Shown: one piece after another, positions 17,409 through 27,003 of the stretch
How the letters are laid out: every line of letters begins with the position of its first letter
Numbering within the stretch: the stretch's first letter is position 1
Source of the DNA: Candidatus Caldisaccharidevorator malaysiensis
Lineage (GTDB): Bacteria; Armatimonadota; Fervidibacteria; Fervidibacterales; Fervidibacteraceae
Direction of reading: 5' to 3'
DNA: 58,882 nt
NCBI GenBank assembly: GCA_025057575.1
Contig: JANXBO010000013.1
Coordinates: 1 to 58,882 of the forward strand
Made by a program: the position numbers and the translations under genes
Notes under the pieces: model-generated
What the model was told of the DNA's origin: nothing
Seen by the model: only the letters and a program-made list of their open reading frames with translations
Databases searched by the model: none

Positions 17409-18794
17409 TTAGAGGACATACCGGCTAAGATCTTGGTCCTTGACCAGCCCTTCCAACTGCTGGTGGACATAGTTGGCGTCAATAGTGAAGGTTTCTCCCG
17501 ATAATTCAGGAGCCCGAAAACTAACTTCTTCAAGGACCCTCTCCATTATGGTCAGTAGACGGCGGGCACCGATGTTTTCGGTCTGTTCGTTCACCCTCTG
17601 GGCATAGTGGGCAATCGCGTCTAAAGCGTCCTCGGTAAACTCCAATTGAACACCCTCGGTAGCCAGAAGCCCTTTATACTGACGGACGAGGGCATTTTCG
17701 GGTTCCACCAGGATGCGGCGAAACTCATTTGGACCAAGGGGATCTAATTCCACCCTAAGAGGCAGGCGTCCCTGGAGTTCGGGGATCAAATCGGAGGGCT
17801 TAGAAATGTGAAAAGCACCGGCGGCGATAAAGAGAATGTGATTGGTGCGAACCGGTCCATAGCGAGTCAAAACGGACGATCCTTCAATGATCGGGAGCAG
17901 GTCCCTCTGGACCCCTTCCCGCGAGACGTCCGGACCAAAACCCCTCTCCCGACCGGCAACTTTGTCTAACTCATCAATAAAGATGATCCCGTCCTCTTCG
18001 GCTCGGCTAATGGCTTGGCGGACCATTTCGTCCCTGTCTATCAGTTTACGGGCTTCCTCCTGAATCAACACTCTACGGGCATCTTTGACCTTCAGCCGGC
18101 GGCGCTTCTTCTTTTTCTGGAAAAGCGATCCCAGAAAATCAGAAGGGTCAAAGCCGACCTGTTCCACACCCTGAGGACCAAGGACATTAATGAAAAGCGG
18201 TGGCTGCTGGTCCTCTACATCAATTTCCACTTCGTCTTCGTCAAACTCCCCTGCCTTGACCCGGAGCAGGTAATGGCGCCGCAACCGCTCCACGTGTTCG
18301 TCAGCGGGCTCTTCGGATTCTTCGGCAGAGCGCGACCAAGGGAGGGGAATGGTAACCCGACGCTTCCTTGGTGGCACCAGACCCAAGGCTTCCACCAGAG
18401 TTAAGTTCGCCAGTTCTTCGGCTTGGTATTGAACTTGAGCGATCATTTCCTGCTCCACCATTCTGACGGAGACTTCTACCAGGTCTCGGACCATACCGTC
18501 TACGTCTCTTCCGACATAGCCAACTTCGGTGAACTTGGTGGCTTCCACCTTGACAAAGGGAGCCTTGACTAAACGGGCGAGCCTTCGGGCGATCTCTGTC
18601 TTTCCGACTCCCGTCGGACCGATCATCAAGATGTTTTTGGGTGCTACCTCATCCCTTAGGTGATCGGGCAGCTGTTTGCGTCGGTATCGGTTCCTGAGGG
18701 CAATGGCGACAACTCTTTTCGCCTTCTCCTGACCAACGATATAGCGATCCAACTCGGCAACGATCTGTCGGGGTGTCAATTCGGTAACATCCAT
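17409..18794 (-). CDS. hslU: HslU, ATPase subunit of the HslUV protease
   Basis: HslU is the AAA+ unfoldase that feeds proteins to the HslV peptidase. The 461-residue protein begins with E-L-T-P-R-Q-I-V, has Walker A G-P-T-G-V-G-K-T, a charged intermediate (I) domain at about 135-250, Walker B I-F-I-D-E-L-D-K and sensor regions. The C-terminal D-L-S-R-Y-V-L matches the tail that docks into HslV, so a partner should exist. No hslV is next to it in this window, although the two are usually adjacent. A GTG at 18806 is in frame, but AGGTGG spaced before ATG 18794 favours the latter. It converges with chdC with a 19-bp gap and no clear terminator. Confidence 0.95.
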   Translation of the reverse strand: MDVTELTPRQIVAELDRYIVGQEKAKRVVAIALRNRYRRKQLPDHLRDEVAPKNILMIGPTGVGKTEIARRLARLVKAPFVKVEATKFTEVGYVGRDVDGMVRDLVEVSVRMVEQEMIAQVQYQAEELANLTLVEALGLVPPRKRRVTIPLPWSRSAEESEEPADEHVERLRRHYLLRVKAGEFDEDEVEIDVEDQQPPLFINVLGPQGVEQVGFDPSDFLGSLFQKKKKRRRLKVKDARRVLIQEEARKLIDRDEMVRQAISRAEEDGIIFIDELDKVAGRERGFGPDVSREGVQRDLLPIIEGSSVLTRYGPVRTNHILFIAAGAFHISKPSDLIPELQGRLPLRVELDPLGPNEFRRILVEPENALVRQYKGLLATEGVQLEFTEDALDAIAHYAQRVNEQTENIGARRLLTIMERVLEEVSFRAPELSGETFTIDANYVHQQLEGLVKDQDLSRYVL

Positions 18795-18885
18795 CGGATC
18801 ATCCACCTATTAGAATTGTAACGGACTGGGATCGGGTCTTTGATCCGACAGACCGGTGCCGTTACCTGTTTGCTGGTCCTGATGC

Positions 18886-19854
18886 CTAAAACAGAAGCTC
18901 GTCGGTTACCTCTCCCGACATCTCAAGGGAGAAAGGTGCCGATTTCTTCTCACCTTTGACGTCTGCAACGATGATGCCCTCGGCTTTTGCCGTTAAGTGC
19001 CATACAGAGCGTCTGGGGACGCTAACAAAGAGGTCAAAACTGATCCGGGCGGTTCCCTTCATTTCCCCACTCTTAATGGTGACCTGAGGGTCTGTCGGAC
19101 TGAGTTTCTTGAGGGTCAGGTCAGCAGGTCCGGCAGATTCGGCTGTCGCCGTTATGATGGCTTCCCCACCCTTGATCTCGTGGAGGCGGCAAAGAACCGT
19201 TAGTTGAGGGACCTTCTCCCCCTCAAAAATCGGTATGGGAAGGTTGATTTTCCATTCTTCTCCAAGCCTGACCGGTTTTTCAGGAAAGTTGACGGGTGTG
19301 AGCATTTGGAGCATCCAAGAAAGCCCTTGGGACAGTTCCCTTGAAAAGTCCGGACTGCCTGGAGGAATGTCGGGAAGGGAAACCTGGACTACTTTACCCG
19401 TTCGGGTGATGGTCACATAGGAGCGGGATGTCAACATTTTTTTCAGAGCGGCTTGTTCTTCAGGCTTGAGTTTGGCACTGTCAAAAGATAAGGCACCCCA
19501 GGAAGCGGTAAGGTGTCCATCAGCGCTAATCGTTACGTTGAGAGGGTTGTTGGCGAAAATGCCCTCCACATTGGTTCCCATCGGCTGAACGGAGATAAGG
19601 CCGTTGCCTTCGTCGGTCACCTTTTCCACGCTAACGAAGAAAGTCTGCCGAAACTTCAGGTCAAACACCAGCGTTTCCGGTTTGTCCGGAGAGAGGGGTG
19701 TGGGACCGTTATAGGTGGCTTTGACGTGACCTGAAACGACCCGACTGGCACTTCCCCCAAGGGGGAAGTTAAGGGTCAATCGGACAGTCTCTTGGGCACC
19801 TACCATTGAAACCGTCGCCATCATCATTGCTACGGTCAAAAGTCCCTTCATCAT
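18886..19854 (-). CDS. Exported protein of unknown function
   Basis: This 322-residue protein has a signal peptide (cleavage near V-G-A-Q) and is otherwise a predicted all-beta soluble protein. I do not recognise a characterised family. It has a G-E-E-W-K-I-N-L-P motif near residue 205, seen in exported beta proteins of the DUF6263 kind, and ends in a hydrophobic L-L-F. No catalytic motif is visible. Its gene follows pgk on the minus strand with a 95-bp gap and precedes hslU. It is probably periplasmic or surface located. Confidence 0.7.
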   Translation of the reverse strand: MMKGLLTVAMMMATVSMVGAQETVRLTLNFPLGGSASRVVSGHVKATYNGPTPLSPDKPETLVFDLKFRQTFFVSVEKVTDEGNGLISVQPMGTNVEGIFANNPLNVTISADGHLTASWGALSFDSAKLKPEEQAALKKMLTSRSYVTITRTGKVVQVSLPDIPPGSPDFSRELSQGLSWMLQMLTPVNFPEKPVRLGEEWKINLPIPIFEGEKVPQLTVLCRLHEIKGGEAIITATAESAGPADLTLKKLSPTDPQVTIKSGEMKGTARISFDLFVSVPRRSVWHLTAKAEGIIVADVKGEKKSAPFSLEMSGEVTDELLF

Positions 19855-19949
19855 TCTCCCTGCACCTCCTGATCATTTACTACAGTTGGCGAGCCCCGAA
19901 AGGGTTCGTTGGTGCCCCGACAAAAAAGTGTGGTGGGCAGAGAAGCAGG

Positions 19950-21128
19950 CTATTCCAACAGCGGCTGAATGCCGGGGAGGATCCTTCCTTCCAAAAATTC
20001 CAGGGCGGCTCCTCCACCCGTGGAGACGTGGCTCACTTGATCGGCAATGCCAAACTCAAAAGCCGCTGCGGCCGTCTCTCCACCGCCAACAACCGTCGTG
20101 CCGGCACATTCTGCAAGGGCAAGGCAGATGGACTTGGTCCCCTCCTTGAAGGGTCCCCGTTCAAACCGTCCCATCGGTCCGTTCCAGAAGATCGTCTTTG
20201 CCTGGCGGATTTTCTCAGCAAACTGCCTTGCCGTTTCCGGTCCGATGTCCCAGCCCGCTTGATCCTCTGGAATCTTGTCAACGGGCACGACCGCAATGGG
20301 CGATGATCCGGTATCGTCTGGGGACACGACCACGTCGGAGGGAAGAAGGACGGAAATGCCGTTTTCAGCGGCGTTCTTAAGGATTTTTTCAGCGTCGGCA
20401 ACACGATCCTCTTCCACGAGGGACTTTCCCGTCGGCTTACCCTGTGCCTTCAGAAAGGTAAAGGCCATTGCCCCACCGATTAAAAGGGCGTCGACCCGCT
20501 CCAGAAGGTTGTGAAGGAGACGAACTTTGTCGGAGACTTTGGCACCCCCCAAGACGGCAAGGAAGGGTCGCTCGGGATCGGAAAGGAGTCGGCTGAGGAA
20601 GGTCACTTCCTTCTCCATCAGAAGACCGGCATAGGGTTTGTGGAACTGAGTGATAGCGTGGACGGAGGCGTGGGCTCTGTGAGCGGCGCCAAAGGCGTCA
20701 TTCACATACACATCCGCCAGTTCGGCTAACTGCTTAGCGAATTCGGGATCGTTGGCTTCTTCGCCCGGATAGAACCTCAGATTTTCCAGAAGCAGAAAGG
20801 AGCCGGGCGAGAGACCGTCGGCTGCCTGGCGAGCCGTCGGTCCGATGCAGTCGTTTGCAAACGCCACCTGCGCACCCAGCAATTCGGCCAGACGGTGAGC
20901 GACTGGTCTGAGGGAATATTTCTCATCCCGTTTGCCCTTTGGTCTGCCGAGATGGGAGATCAGGAGCGATCGGGCTTGGCGTTCCGCCAGGAACTGAAGG
21001 GTGGGCATCGTTGCCCTCAGGCGCCAGTCGTCAAGGACCCGCCCGTCCTCCACAGGCACATTGAAGTCCACCCGCAACAGCACTTTCTTGCCCGCAATGT
21101 CGGCGTGTTTTACACTGCGCAGCCTCAT
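19950..21128 (-). CDS. pgk: Phosphoglycerate kinase
   Basis: This is the glycolytic enzyme interconverting 1,3-bisphosphoglycerate plus ADP and 3-phosphoglycerate plus ATP. At 392 residues it has the usual length. Visible signatures are V-L-L-R-V-D-F-N-V-P near the N-terminus, S-H-L-G-R-P-K-G, N-D-A-F-G-A-A-H-R-A-H in the middle, the nucleotide region G-G-A-K-V-S-D-K and the C-terminal glycine-rich G-G-G-E-T-A and S-T-G-G-G-A. The ATG follows AAAGGGG on the minus strand. It lies between two exported proteins of unknown function. Confidence 0.98.
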   Translation of the reverse strand: MRLRSVKHADIAGKKVLLRVDFNVPVEDGRVLDDWRLRATMPTLQFLAERQARSLLISHLGRPKGKRDEKYSLRPVAHRLAELLGAQVAFANDCIGPTARQAADGLSPGSFLLLENLRFYPGEEANDPEFAKQLAELADVYVNDAFGAAHRAHASVHAITQFHKPYAGLLMEKEVTFLSRLLSDPERPFLAVLGGAKVSDKVRLLHNLLERVDALLIGGAMAFTFLKAQGKPTGKSLVEEDRVADAEKILKNAAENGISVLLPSDVVVSPDDTGSSPIAVVPVDKIPEDQAGWDIGPETARQFAEKIRQAKTIFWNGPMGRFERGPFKEGTKSICLALAECAGTTVVGGGETAAAAFEFGIADQVSHVSTGGGAALEFLEGRILPGIQPLLE

Positions 21129-21149
21129 TAAGCATACCCCTTTCTGATT

Positions 21150-22151
21150 TCACCTGGAATTGGTCACAGGTCTTATCTCTCGGACCTCGTCGCCTTCATT
21201 GATATGGTCCAGTGATCCTTCCAGAATGTCGCAAACGGAGTTGGTGTCGTTGACGACGAGGGCTCGTATCTTGGCGACGGGAGGAAGAGCGACTCGTTCG
21301 CCACCGACGACCCGAACGGGATGGACGGCAAATAGGGCTCCTTTCTCCACACCTACAAAAGCGCCGATATTGATCGCAACGAAGGTCGTGGTCACTCCTT
21401 CCACCTTTCCGAGGACAGAGCCTCGGATCGGTTCCCTATCCTCCAACTTTTTGACTAAAAGAGCCTGCAACAGTCCAACAGCAGCCCGAAGGGCATTCAG
21501 GTCTCGCTTTCGCTGTTCGTCTCGGGTGAGGAGCAAGGCACCAAAAGGCGTTCCCGTCAGGGCAAAAGACTCGTCCTTATTGGTGGCGAAGGTCACCAAT
21601 TGAGCCGTCCCTGTCTGAGTCACATTGTCAACGAATTGGGCAAAGACGATGGCACCCGTCTGTTTCTTCCTAATCAGGAAACCACCGATGTTAATTCTCT
21701 GCCTGGCAAGTTCCCCGAGGACCGCAGCCATCTGCTTAGATGACCGCACCAGGTGGACAGTTACCGTCACTTCCACATTCTCCCTCAGAATCGTTCCGGG
21801 TGGCGGTAGGGAGCCCTTGTGAATCTCCGGCGAGGCGCGCTCCCATTCCCTTTCGGACGCCTCTCTCATCACTTCCTTAGCGGAGGCGACGACGGAAAAG
21901 CCGGCTGAGGACAGGACGGATCGGATGAGGGGTTCTGCAAAGGCTTGCAGGGATGGGTCGGCAACACCGTCAACAATGACGGAAACGCTCCGGATCAATA
22001 CCCGTGACTTTCTTGGGATCTTTAGGGAGACACCGGCATTGGCGTCCAAAACTTCTCGGGGGATTTTGGGATTGTCTTTCGCTGCGACGGGGACGGAAAG
22101 GAAAACCAAAGCGAGACCGATTGATCGCAACGCCTTGCCCATCGTTGTCAC
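21150..22151 (-). CDS. Exported protein with CsgG/FlgT-like features
   Basis: This protein of about 333 residues has a signal peptide ending near V-A-A-K. Residues 50-180 resemble the CsgG/curli-secretin accessory fold: an R-V-L-I-R-S-V-S-V-I strand, then a helix and S-A-G-F-S-V-V. The C-terminal 90 residues (G-K-V-E-G-V, I-N-I-G-A-F-V-G-V-E-K-G-A-L-F-A-V) look like the FlgT C-terminal domain often joined to CsgG-type proteins. A role in an outer-envelope assembly is possible but unproven. The start is either GTG 22151 or ATG 22142. It lies 22 bp downstream of the membrane protein gene and 21 bp before pgk. Confidence 0.62.
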   Translation of the reverse strand: MTTMGKALRSIGLALVFLSVPVAAKDNPKIPREVLDANAGVSLKIPRKSRVLIRSVSVIVDGVADPSLQAFAEPLIRSVLSSAGFSVVASAKEVMREASEREWERASPEIHKGSLPPPGTILRENVEVTVTVHLVRSSKQMAAVLGELARQRINIGGFLIRKKQTGAIVFAQFVDNVTQTGTAQLVTFATNKDESFALTGTPFGALLLTRDEQRKRDLNALRAAVGLLQALLVKKLEDREPIRGSVLGKVEGVTTTFVAINIGAFVGVEKGALFAVHPVRVVGGERVALPPVAKIRALVVNDTNSVCDILEGSLDHINEGDEVREIRPVTNSR

Positions 22152-22174
22152 CGGCAGGCTTCATGCTGCCCTTT

Positions 22175-23647
22175 CTATTTTGTCGCTCTTCGCTCATCCC
22201 TGCGGACGAACAAGACAGCCGTTTTGTCAGCATAAACCCGAACCCAACGCTCCTTTTGGGTCCTGAGCAGGGAGGCGAGTGGGTATTTGGGGGGAAGCAG
22301 GACGGCGTCCACCTGGTATTTGGTTAACAGGGATCGCCATCGCGGTTGACCGCCGTGCAGTTGAAGGTAATCTTGCATCACTGTTCTGGGGTAGTAGTCC
22401 GCCCTGCCATCAACGAAAACTTTTGCCTTCGGATAGAGCCGCCACGATACATAGCCACCCCAATGGTAAGCGGTCAAACAACGGATCGGGTTTGATAGTG
22501 TCCCCTCTCGTTGCAGGCTTTGCAGATGGGCAATGGCTCTTTGGGGATACTCTTTTTGCTCCGCCCGCTGGTATTCGTGAGGACTCAGTTTGGTCAGGAT
22601 GACCAGCATTGCCAAAATGACCGCAACGGCGAGAAAAGCGTTGGGGATCCATTTAGGGGGAGCCGTTTGACCCCTTGCGGTCCAGAAATGGATGTGTTCG
22701 GAGAGGAAAGGACTCATCATTATCGCCCACAGACCTACCATTCTGATTCCCGACAAGGCAGCGAGCGTGAGAAGGGCACCGAATCCTAATTCACTGGCAT
22801 CGGGTTTTTTCGGGGTTAACGAAGCGGCAGCGACCCAGAGAACGATAAAGACCCCAAAAAACAGGGAAACAGGATGACCCGACTGAGCGATGGGGCGCCA
22901 TTCCTCAATCGGCAAACCGGCAGACTGGAAGATGTTTTTTAAGACCTGATAGAAGGCGAACGGACCAAAAGGGGTCACCAGGCAGGCGAGAATGCTGACG
23001 ATAAGAATGATGATGAGGGGGCGGATCAGGCGGGGAGAAAGGGTAGGGGAGAGAGCGAAGCGCCTGTTCAGCCAGTCGCCCATCAGAAAAATCCCGATGA
23101 GACCGAGACCGATGGGGTAGAAGGAATGAAGGTTGGACCACAAAAGAAAGAGAAGGGGAAGCCACCAGGGTGGGCGAGAGTCTCCTCCTCGTAGTTGCCG
23201 AAACCATAGGCTTAAAAACGCCAGAAATAAGTAACTGAACAGTTGGGGACGGGCACCAGAGATCACCGGGTAAGCCAAAACCGATGCCAAAAGGGTCAGC
23301 CAGGCTCTGGTCAACGGGGGTCCGTCCAGTGCCAGAAAGAGAATTATGAAGATGGTGACTTTCAATAAAAGGGCGAAGGCTTCCAAGCCAATAATGCCCG
23401 AAAAATCGTAAACAAGAAAAAGGATGATTTGAGCCAGCCACTGAACGTTGACCCAGAGGGCAGTGTGAGTGAACGAGAAGGTGTCTTCAAAGTAGACCGT
23501 CCGGTTGACCAGAATCTGGCGACCGACCGATAGATGCCAGAACGTATCAGGGTCAAGGACCGGATGAGCCGTCGCAAAGAAACCTGTTAGGAGGCAAAAA
23601 GTAACGATCAGTGCCTGGCGTCGGGTCAGTTTGCGTCCTCCTTGCAC
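22175..23647 (-). CDS. Polytopic membrane protein, glycosyltransferase C-like
   Basis: This 490-residue protein has about ten membrane helices followed by a soluble C-terminal region of about 110 residues. Near the N-terminus P-V-L-D-P-D-T-F-W-H-L lies in the first external loop, the position where GT-C glycosyltransferases carry their acidic catalytic residue. The C-terminal domain has G-G-Y-V-S-W-R-L and V-F-V-D-G-R-A-D-Y-Y, seen in large bacterial membrane proteins of unknown function. Longer reading to 23854 would overlap the divergent dxs gene. GTG 23647, preceded by AGAGGA, is the more likely start. Substrate and function are unknown. Confidence 0.65.
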   Translation of the reverse strand: MQGGRKLTRRQALIVTFCLLTGFFATAHPVLDPDTFWHLSVGRQILVNRTVYFEDTFSFTHTALWVNVQWLAQIILFLVYDFSGIIGLEAFALLLKVTIFIILFLALDGPPLTRAWLTLLASVLAYPVISGARPQLFSYLFLAFLSLWFRQLRGGDSRPPWWLPLLFLLWSNLHSFYPIGLGLIGIFLMGDWLNRRFALSPTLSPRLIRPLIIILIVSILACLVTPFGPFAFYQVLKNIFQSAGLPIEEWRPIAQSGHPVSLFFGVFIVLWVAAASLTPKKPDASELGFGALLTLAALSGIRMVGLWAIMMSPFLSEHIHFWTARGQTAPPKWIPNAFLAVAVILAMLVILTKLSPHEYQRAEQKEYPQRAIAHLQSLQREGTLSNPIRCLTAYHWGGYVSWRLYPKAKVFVDGRADYYPRTVMQDYLQLHGGQPRWRSLLTKYQVDAVLLPPKYPLASLLRTQKERWVRVYADKTAVLFVRRDERRATK

Positions 23648-23725
23648 TCCATTGCTGTCCTCTACAAGGTTGGCGCTAAAATGAAGGGCATATCTGCTTG
23701 GGAACAGGAAGAAGGAGTGTCCGCT
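23648..23725. promoter_or_regulatory. Divergent intergenic region between the membrane protein gene and dxs
   Basis: This 78-bp gap must hold start signals for both directions if the two starts chosen here are right. GAAGGAG at 23711-23717 is the dxs ribosome binding site. I do not see a convincing -35/-10 pair for either gene. Confidence 0.35.
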
Positions 23726-25756
23726 ATGGGGACCCTTTTGGAAAGACTGAACCTGCCAGAAGATTTGAAAGGCTTGAGTCCGAAGGAACGGGAGGCACTG
23801 GCGGCGGAAATTCGGGACGTCATCGTCAAGACGGTGAGCCGCAACGGCGGGCACTTGTCATCGGGTTTGGGGTCTGTAGAGATTTTCCTCTCTGTGCACA
23901 CTGTTTTTAATGGTCCAAAGGACAAGATTATCCTGGATACGGGTCACCAGGGCTATCCCCACAAATTGCTGACGGGTCGCTATGACCGATTTTATACCCT
24001 GAGACAGCTAGGGGGACTATCGGGGTTTCCCAAGAGGGATGAAAGCCCCTACGACTGCTGGGGAGCTGGGCACGGGGGGACGGGACTTTCAGCGGCGATG
24101 GGTTTTGCGGTCGCTAGGAAGTTGAGAAACTTGTCCGCTGACCCGCAAACGGATTACAAGGTCGTCTGCGTCGTCGGCGATGCCGCATTGGAAGAGGGGA
24201 TGGCGTGGGAAGCCCTGCACAACATCGGACATAGCAAGATGGATATCGTCATCGTTTTGAACGACAACGGAATGTCCATCGCTCCGTCCGTTGGAGCCAT
24301 AGAAAACTACCTAAGAAAGCACCGGCAGTTACCGGCTGACTGGCTTCGTCGCCTGCGGTCCGAACCTCACTATCTTCATATTAAGAGACTGGTAGAAATG
24401 GCGCTCTCCCGATCAGGGGCTCCAGGGGCAACTATGTTGGAGGTGATCCGCCATATCAAAAATGCGATCAAGGAGTGGATCATCGCCCCAGGGATGGTCT
24501 TTGAGGAATTGGGGTATGTGTATCTGGGTCCTGTTGACGGGCATAACTGTGAGGTGCTCATTGAGGCGCTCAATGAAGCCGTTCGGATTGGCGGTCCTGT
24601 AATCGTCCATGCAGTTACAAAAAAGGGTAAGGGCGTTCCTTATGCCGAAAAGGACCCTTGGAAATTTCACACGCCGGCAGCGCCCTTTGACCCTGAGACC
24701 GGTGAAAGTCTGGTGCCTCCCTCTTCGGTCCCGACCTACACTGAGGTTTTCTCCCAAACCCTCATTGCCAAGGCGAAAGAAGATGATCGGATCGTCGGAA
24801 TCACGGCAGCGATGCCTGATGGGACGGGGCTACACCGGTTCGGAGAACAATTTCCGGACCGATACTTTGATGTCGGAATGGCAGAGCAGCATTCTGTTGC
24901 CTTTGCTGCAGCCCTCGCTTTTTCCGGATTGAAACCCGTCTGTGCCATTTACTCTACCTTTCTTCAGAGGGCGTTTGACCAAGTCCTTCACGATGTCTGC
25001 CTCCAAAAGGCAAATGTGGTCTTTGCCATTGACCGAGGGGGACTGGTCGGTCAAGACGGGCACACCCATCACGGCATCTTTGATATGTCGTATCTGCGCT
25101 TGATGCCCCATCTGGTTTTGATGATGCCGAAAGATGAAAATGAGTTAGTGCATATGATCCATACCGCTCTGGCCTACGACGAGGGACCCATCGCCGTCCG
25201 CTACCCAAGGGGCGCCGGCGTCGGAGTGCCCCGGGATCCCGAGCCGAAGATTCTTCCGATCGGCAAAGGCGAATGGCTGCGGGATGGCACCGATTTGGTC
25301 ATTGTGGGGATCGGACCGATCGTCTACACGGCTCTTGAGGTGGCTCAGAGTTTGGAGCAAGACGGACTGTCCGTCGGGGTCATTAATGCCCGATTTGTCA
25401 AGCCGGTGGATAAAGACCTTCTGCTGGACGCTTGCGATCGGGCGGGAAGAATCGTCACCCTTGAGGAGCACACGCTCCCAGGCGGCTTTGGGAGCGCTGT
25501 GGTAGAAGCGTTGGCGGATATGGGAAGGACTAACATCCCTGTCCTTCGGATTGGACTCCCTGACCAGTTCGTTGAACACGGAGACGTAAAAATGCTCCGA
25601 TCGCTGTTGGGACTGGATGCCAAAGGCATTCGCCAAAAAATCTTGCGCTGGATGGACACGGCGGTCCATAGCATCGGCGATGCTCCGGTGCCGACTCACG
25701 AATCGCCGGGGCGCGATGTTGAAAAGAAGACATTGAAGAGAAGAGGTGACCGTTAG
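23726..25756 (+). CDS. dxs: 1-deoxy-D-xylulose-5-phosphate synthase
   Basis: DXS condenses pyruvate and glyceraldehyde 3-phosphate in the first step of the MEP isoprenoid pathway. Key elements are H-Q-G-Y-P-H-K-L-L-T-G-R near residue 50, the thiamine diphosphate site starting V-V-G-D-A and ending L-N-D-N-G-M-S-I, the catalytic glutamate in M-A-E-Q-H-S-V, and the C-terminal transketolase domain (T-L-E-E-H). The usual G-D-G of the cofactor motif is G-D-A here. In-frame ATGs exist upstream, but GAAGGAG is spaced 8 nt before ATG 23726. The aldo/keto reductase starts 3 bp after the stop. Confidence 0.97.
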   Translation: MGTLLERLNLPEDLKGLSPKEREALAAEIRDVIVKTVSRNGGHLSSGLGSVEIFLSVHTVFNGPKDKIILDTGHQGYPHKLLTGRYDRFYTLRQLGGLSGFPKRDESPYDCWGAGHGGTGLSAAMGFAVARKLRNLSADPQTDYKVVCVVGDAALEEGMAWEALHNIGHSKMDIVIVLNDNGMSIAPSVGAIENYLRKHRQLPADWLRRLRSEPHYLHIKRLVEMALSRSGAPGATMLEVIRHIKNAIKEWIIAPGMVFEELGYVYLGPVDGHNCEVLIEALNEAVRIGGPVIVHAVTKKGKGVPYAEKDPWKFHTPAAPFDPETGESLVPPSSVPTYTEVFSQTLIAKAKEDDRIVGITAAMPDGTGLHRFGEQFPDRYFDVGMAEQHSVAFAAALAFSGLKPVCAIYSTFLQRAFDQVLHDVCLQKANVVFAIDRGGLVGQDGHTHHGIFDMSYLRLMPHLVLMMPKDENELVHMIHTALAYDEGPIAVRYPRGAGVGVPRDPEPKILPIGKGEWLRDGTDLVIVGIGPIVYTALEVAQSLEQDGLSVGVINARFVKPVDKDLLLDACDRAGRIVTLEEHTLPGGFGSAVVEALADMGRTNIPVLRIGLPDQFVEHGDVKMLRSLLGLDAKGIRQKILRWMDTAVHSIGDAPVPTHESPGRDVEKKTLKRRGDR

Positions 25757-25758
25757 CA

Positions 25759-26697
25759 ATGATAAGAGGCTCTCGCCGGGAGTTTCTTAAAAACTTATCC
25801 GCCTTAAGTCTTTCGGGACTGGCCCAGCAGCCCTCAAAAGCCGATCCGATGCCGAAAAGGATATTGGGACGAACAGGGGTTGCCGTCCCCGTTCTCGGGC
25901 TGGGTTTTGGAACGGTCGGGACCGGGCTCAATGAGGCACAGGCTCTTTCCCTAATGGAAGCCGCCTTGGATTTGGGGGTCACCTACTGGGATACAGCCCC
26001 CACTTACAGCAGGGCTCAAGAGTATATGGGCAAAATCGTCCCCAAGGTCCGCGACCGAATTTTTTTGGTAACCAAGACCGCTACTCAGGACGGCGATCGG
26101 GCATTGCAGATTTTGGAGAACAGCCTTCGGACCTTGAAGACCGACTGGGTGGACCTGGTCCATATCCATAACATTGGGGACTATGATCCCGACAGAGTGC
26201 TCGGAAAAGGAGGGGTCTTGGAAGGTCTGCGCAAAGCCCAAAAAAGAGGGTGGCTCCGCTTTATTGGGCTCAGCGGTCATCTGCGTCCGTCCCGCTTTGC
26301 TCAGGTGCTCAAAAGTGGCGAATTTGACGTCATCATGCCCGCTGTCAATTTTGCCGATCGGTTCACTTATGACTTTGAAAGCAAGGTTCTTCCGATCGCC
26401 CGAAAGGAGAAAGCAGGTATCGTGGCAATGAAGGTGATGGCGGGTCCTCGGCGGGGATATGGCAGTCCCAATCCGGCACGACTGGCGGACTACGCCTCCT
26501 CAGCGATCCGCTATGCCCTTACCTTGCCAGGGGTCGCCTGTGCGGTCGTCGGAATGTTTACCATTGACGAATTGGAGCAGAACACTCAAGTCGCCCGTCA
26601 CTTTCAGCCTCTCAGCCCGGAAGAGCATCAAAGATTGGCTACCATCGGTCGTCAACTAGCTCTGCGGTGGGGTTCCCATTATGGCGATCCCACATAA
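25759..26697 (+). CDS. Tat-exported aldo/keto reductase
   Basis: This 312-residue protein has an N-terminal twin-arginine signal, G-S-R-R-E-F-L-K-N-L-S, which fits the S-R-R-x-F-L-K consensus. The rest is an NAD(P)-dependent aldo/keto reductase barrel: aspartate in Y-W-D-T-A-P, tyrosine in T-Y-S-R-A-Q-E-Y-M-G, lysine in F-L-V-T-K-T and histidine in V-H-I-H-N-I form the tetrad. If exported by Tat, it would be folded with its cofactor in the cytoplasm first. The substrate is unknown. It sits 3 bp after dxs and is probably co-transcribed. Confidence 0.88.
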   Translation: MIRGSRREFLKNLSALSLSGLAQQPSKADPMPKRILGRTGVAVPVLGLGFGTVGTGLNEAQALSLMEAALDLGVTYWDTAPTYSRAQEYMGKIVPKVRDRIFLVTKTATQDGDRALQILENSLRTLKTDWVDLVHIHNIGDYDPDRVLGKGGVLEGLRKAQKRGWLRFIGLSGHLRPSRFAQVLKSGEFDVIMPAVNFADRFTYDFESKVLPIARKEKAGIVAMKVMAGPRRGYGSPNPARLADYASSAIRYALTLPGVACAVVGMFTIDELEQNTQVARHFQPLSPEEHQRLATIGRQLALRWGSHYGDPT

Positions 26698-26736
26698 GAA
26701 TGGGTCGCCGTCTCGCTGGTAGGAGCAACTGCAGTT

Positions 26737-27003
26737 ATGAGGGTATTTTACATCCTTCTTCTGGTCGGGTTCGTCGTCGTCTTCTCCATTGCCCTTTATC
26801 TGAGGTGGCGGAGTCGGCGAAAAAATAAAGTGATGGTCGAGGACCCATTTACGATTCCGCCCTTTGAAAGACGGATCAGAGCCCTTCAAACCCTTGAAGA
26901 GTTACTGGAAGAGACGGATGACCCAGTTATTAGGGATGCTCTTGAAGAGCAGATCAGGAGACTGAGGGAAAAGAACCCGTCAAAGGAGGACATAAAGAGA
27001 TGA
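26737..27003 (+). CDS. Small single-pass membrane protein
   Basis: I do not recognise this 88-residue protein. It has one N-terminal membrane helix (about residues 4-22), a basic cytoplasmic boundary (R-W-R-S-R-R-K-N-K), then an acidic/basic amphipathic helical region (I-R-A-L-Q-T-L-E-E-L-L-E-E) likely to form a coiled coil or helical hairpin. Its stop overlaps the start of the next gene by 4 bases (ATGA), so the two are coupled. The layout resembles small membrane subunits that tether a soluble TPR partner. Confidence 0.65.
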   Translation: MRVFYILLLVGFVVVFSIALYLRWRSRRKNKVMVEDPFTIPPFERRIRALQTLEELLEETDDPVIRDALEEQIRRLREKNPSKEDIKR

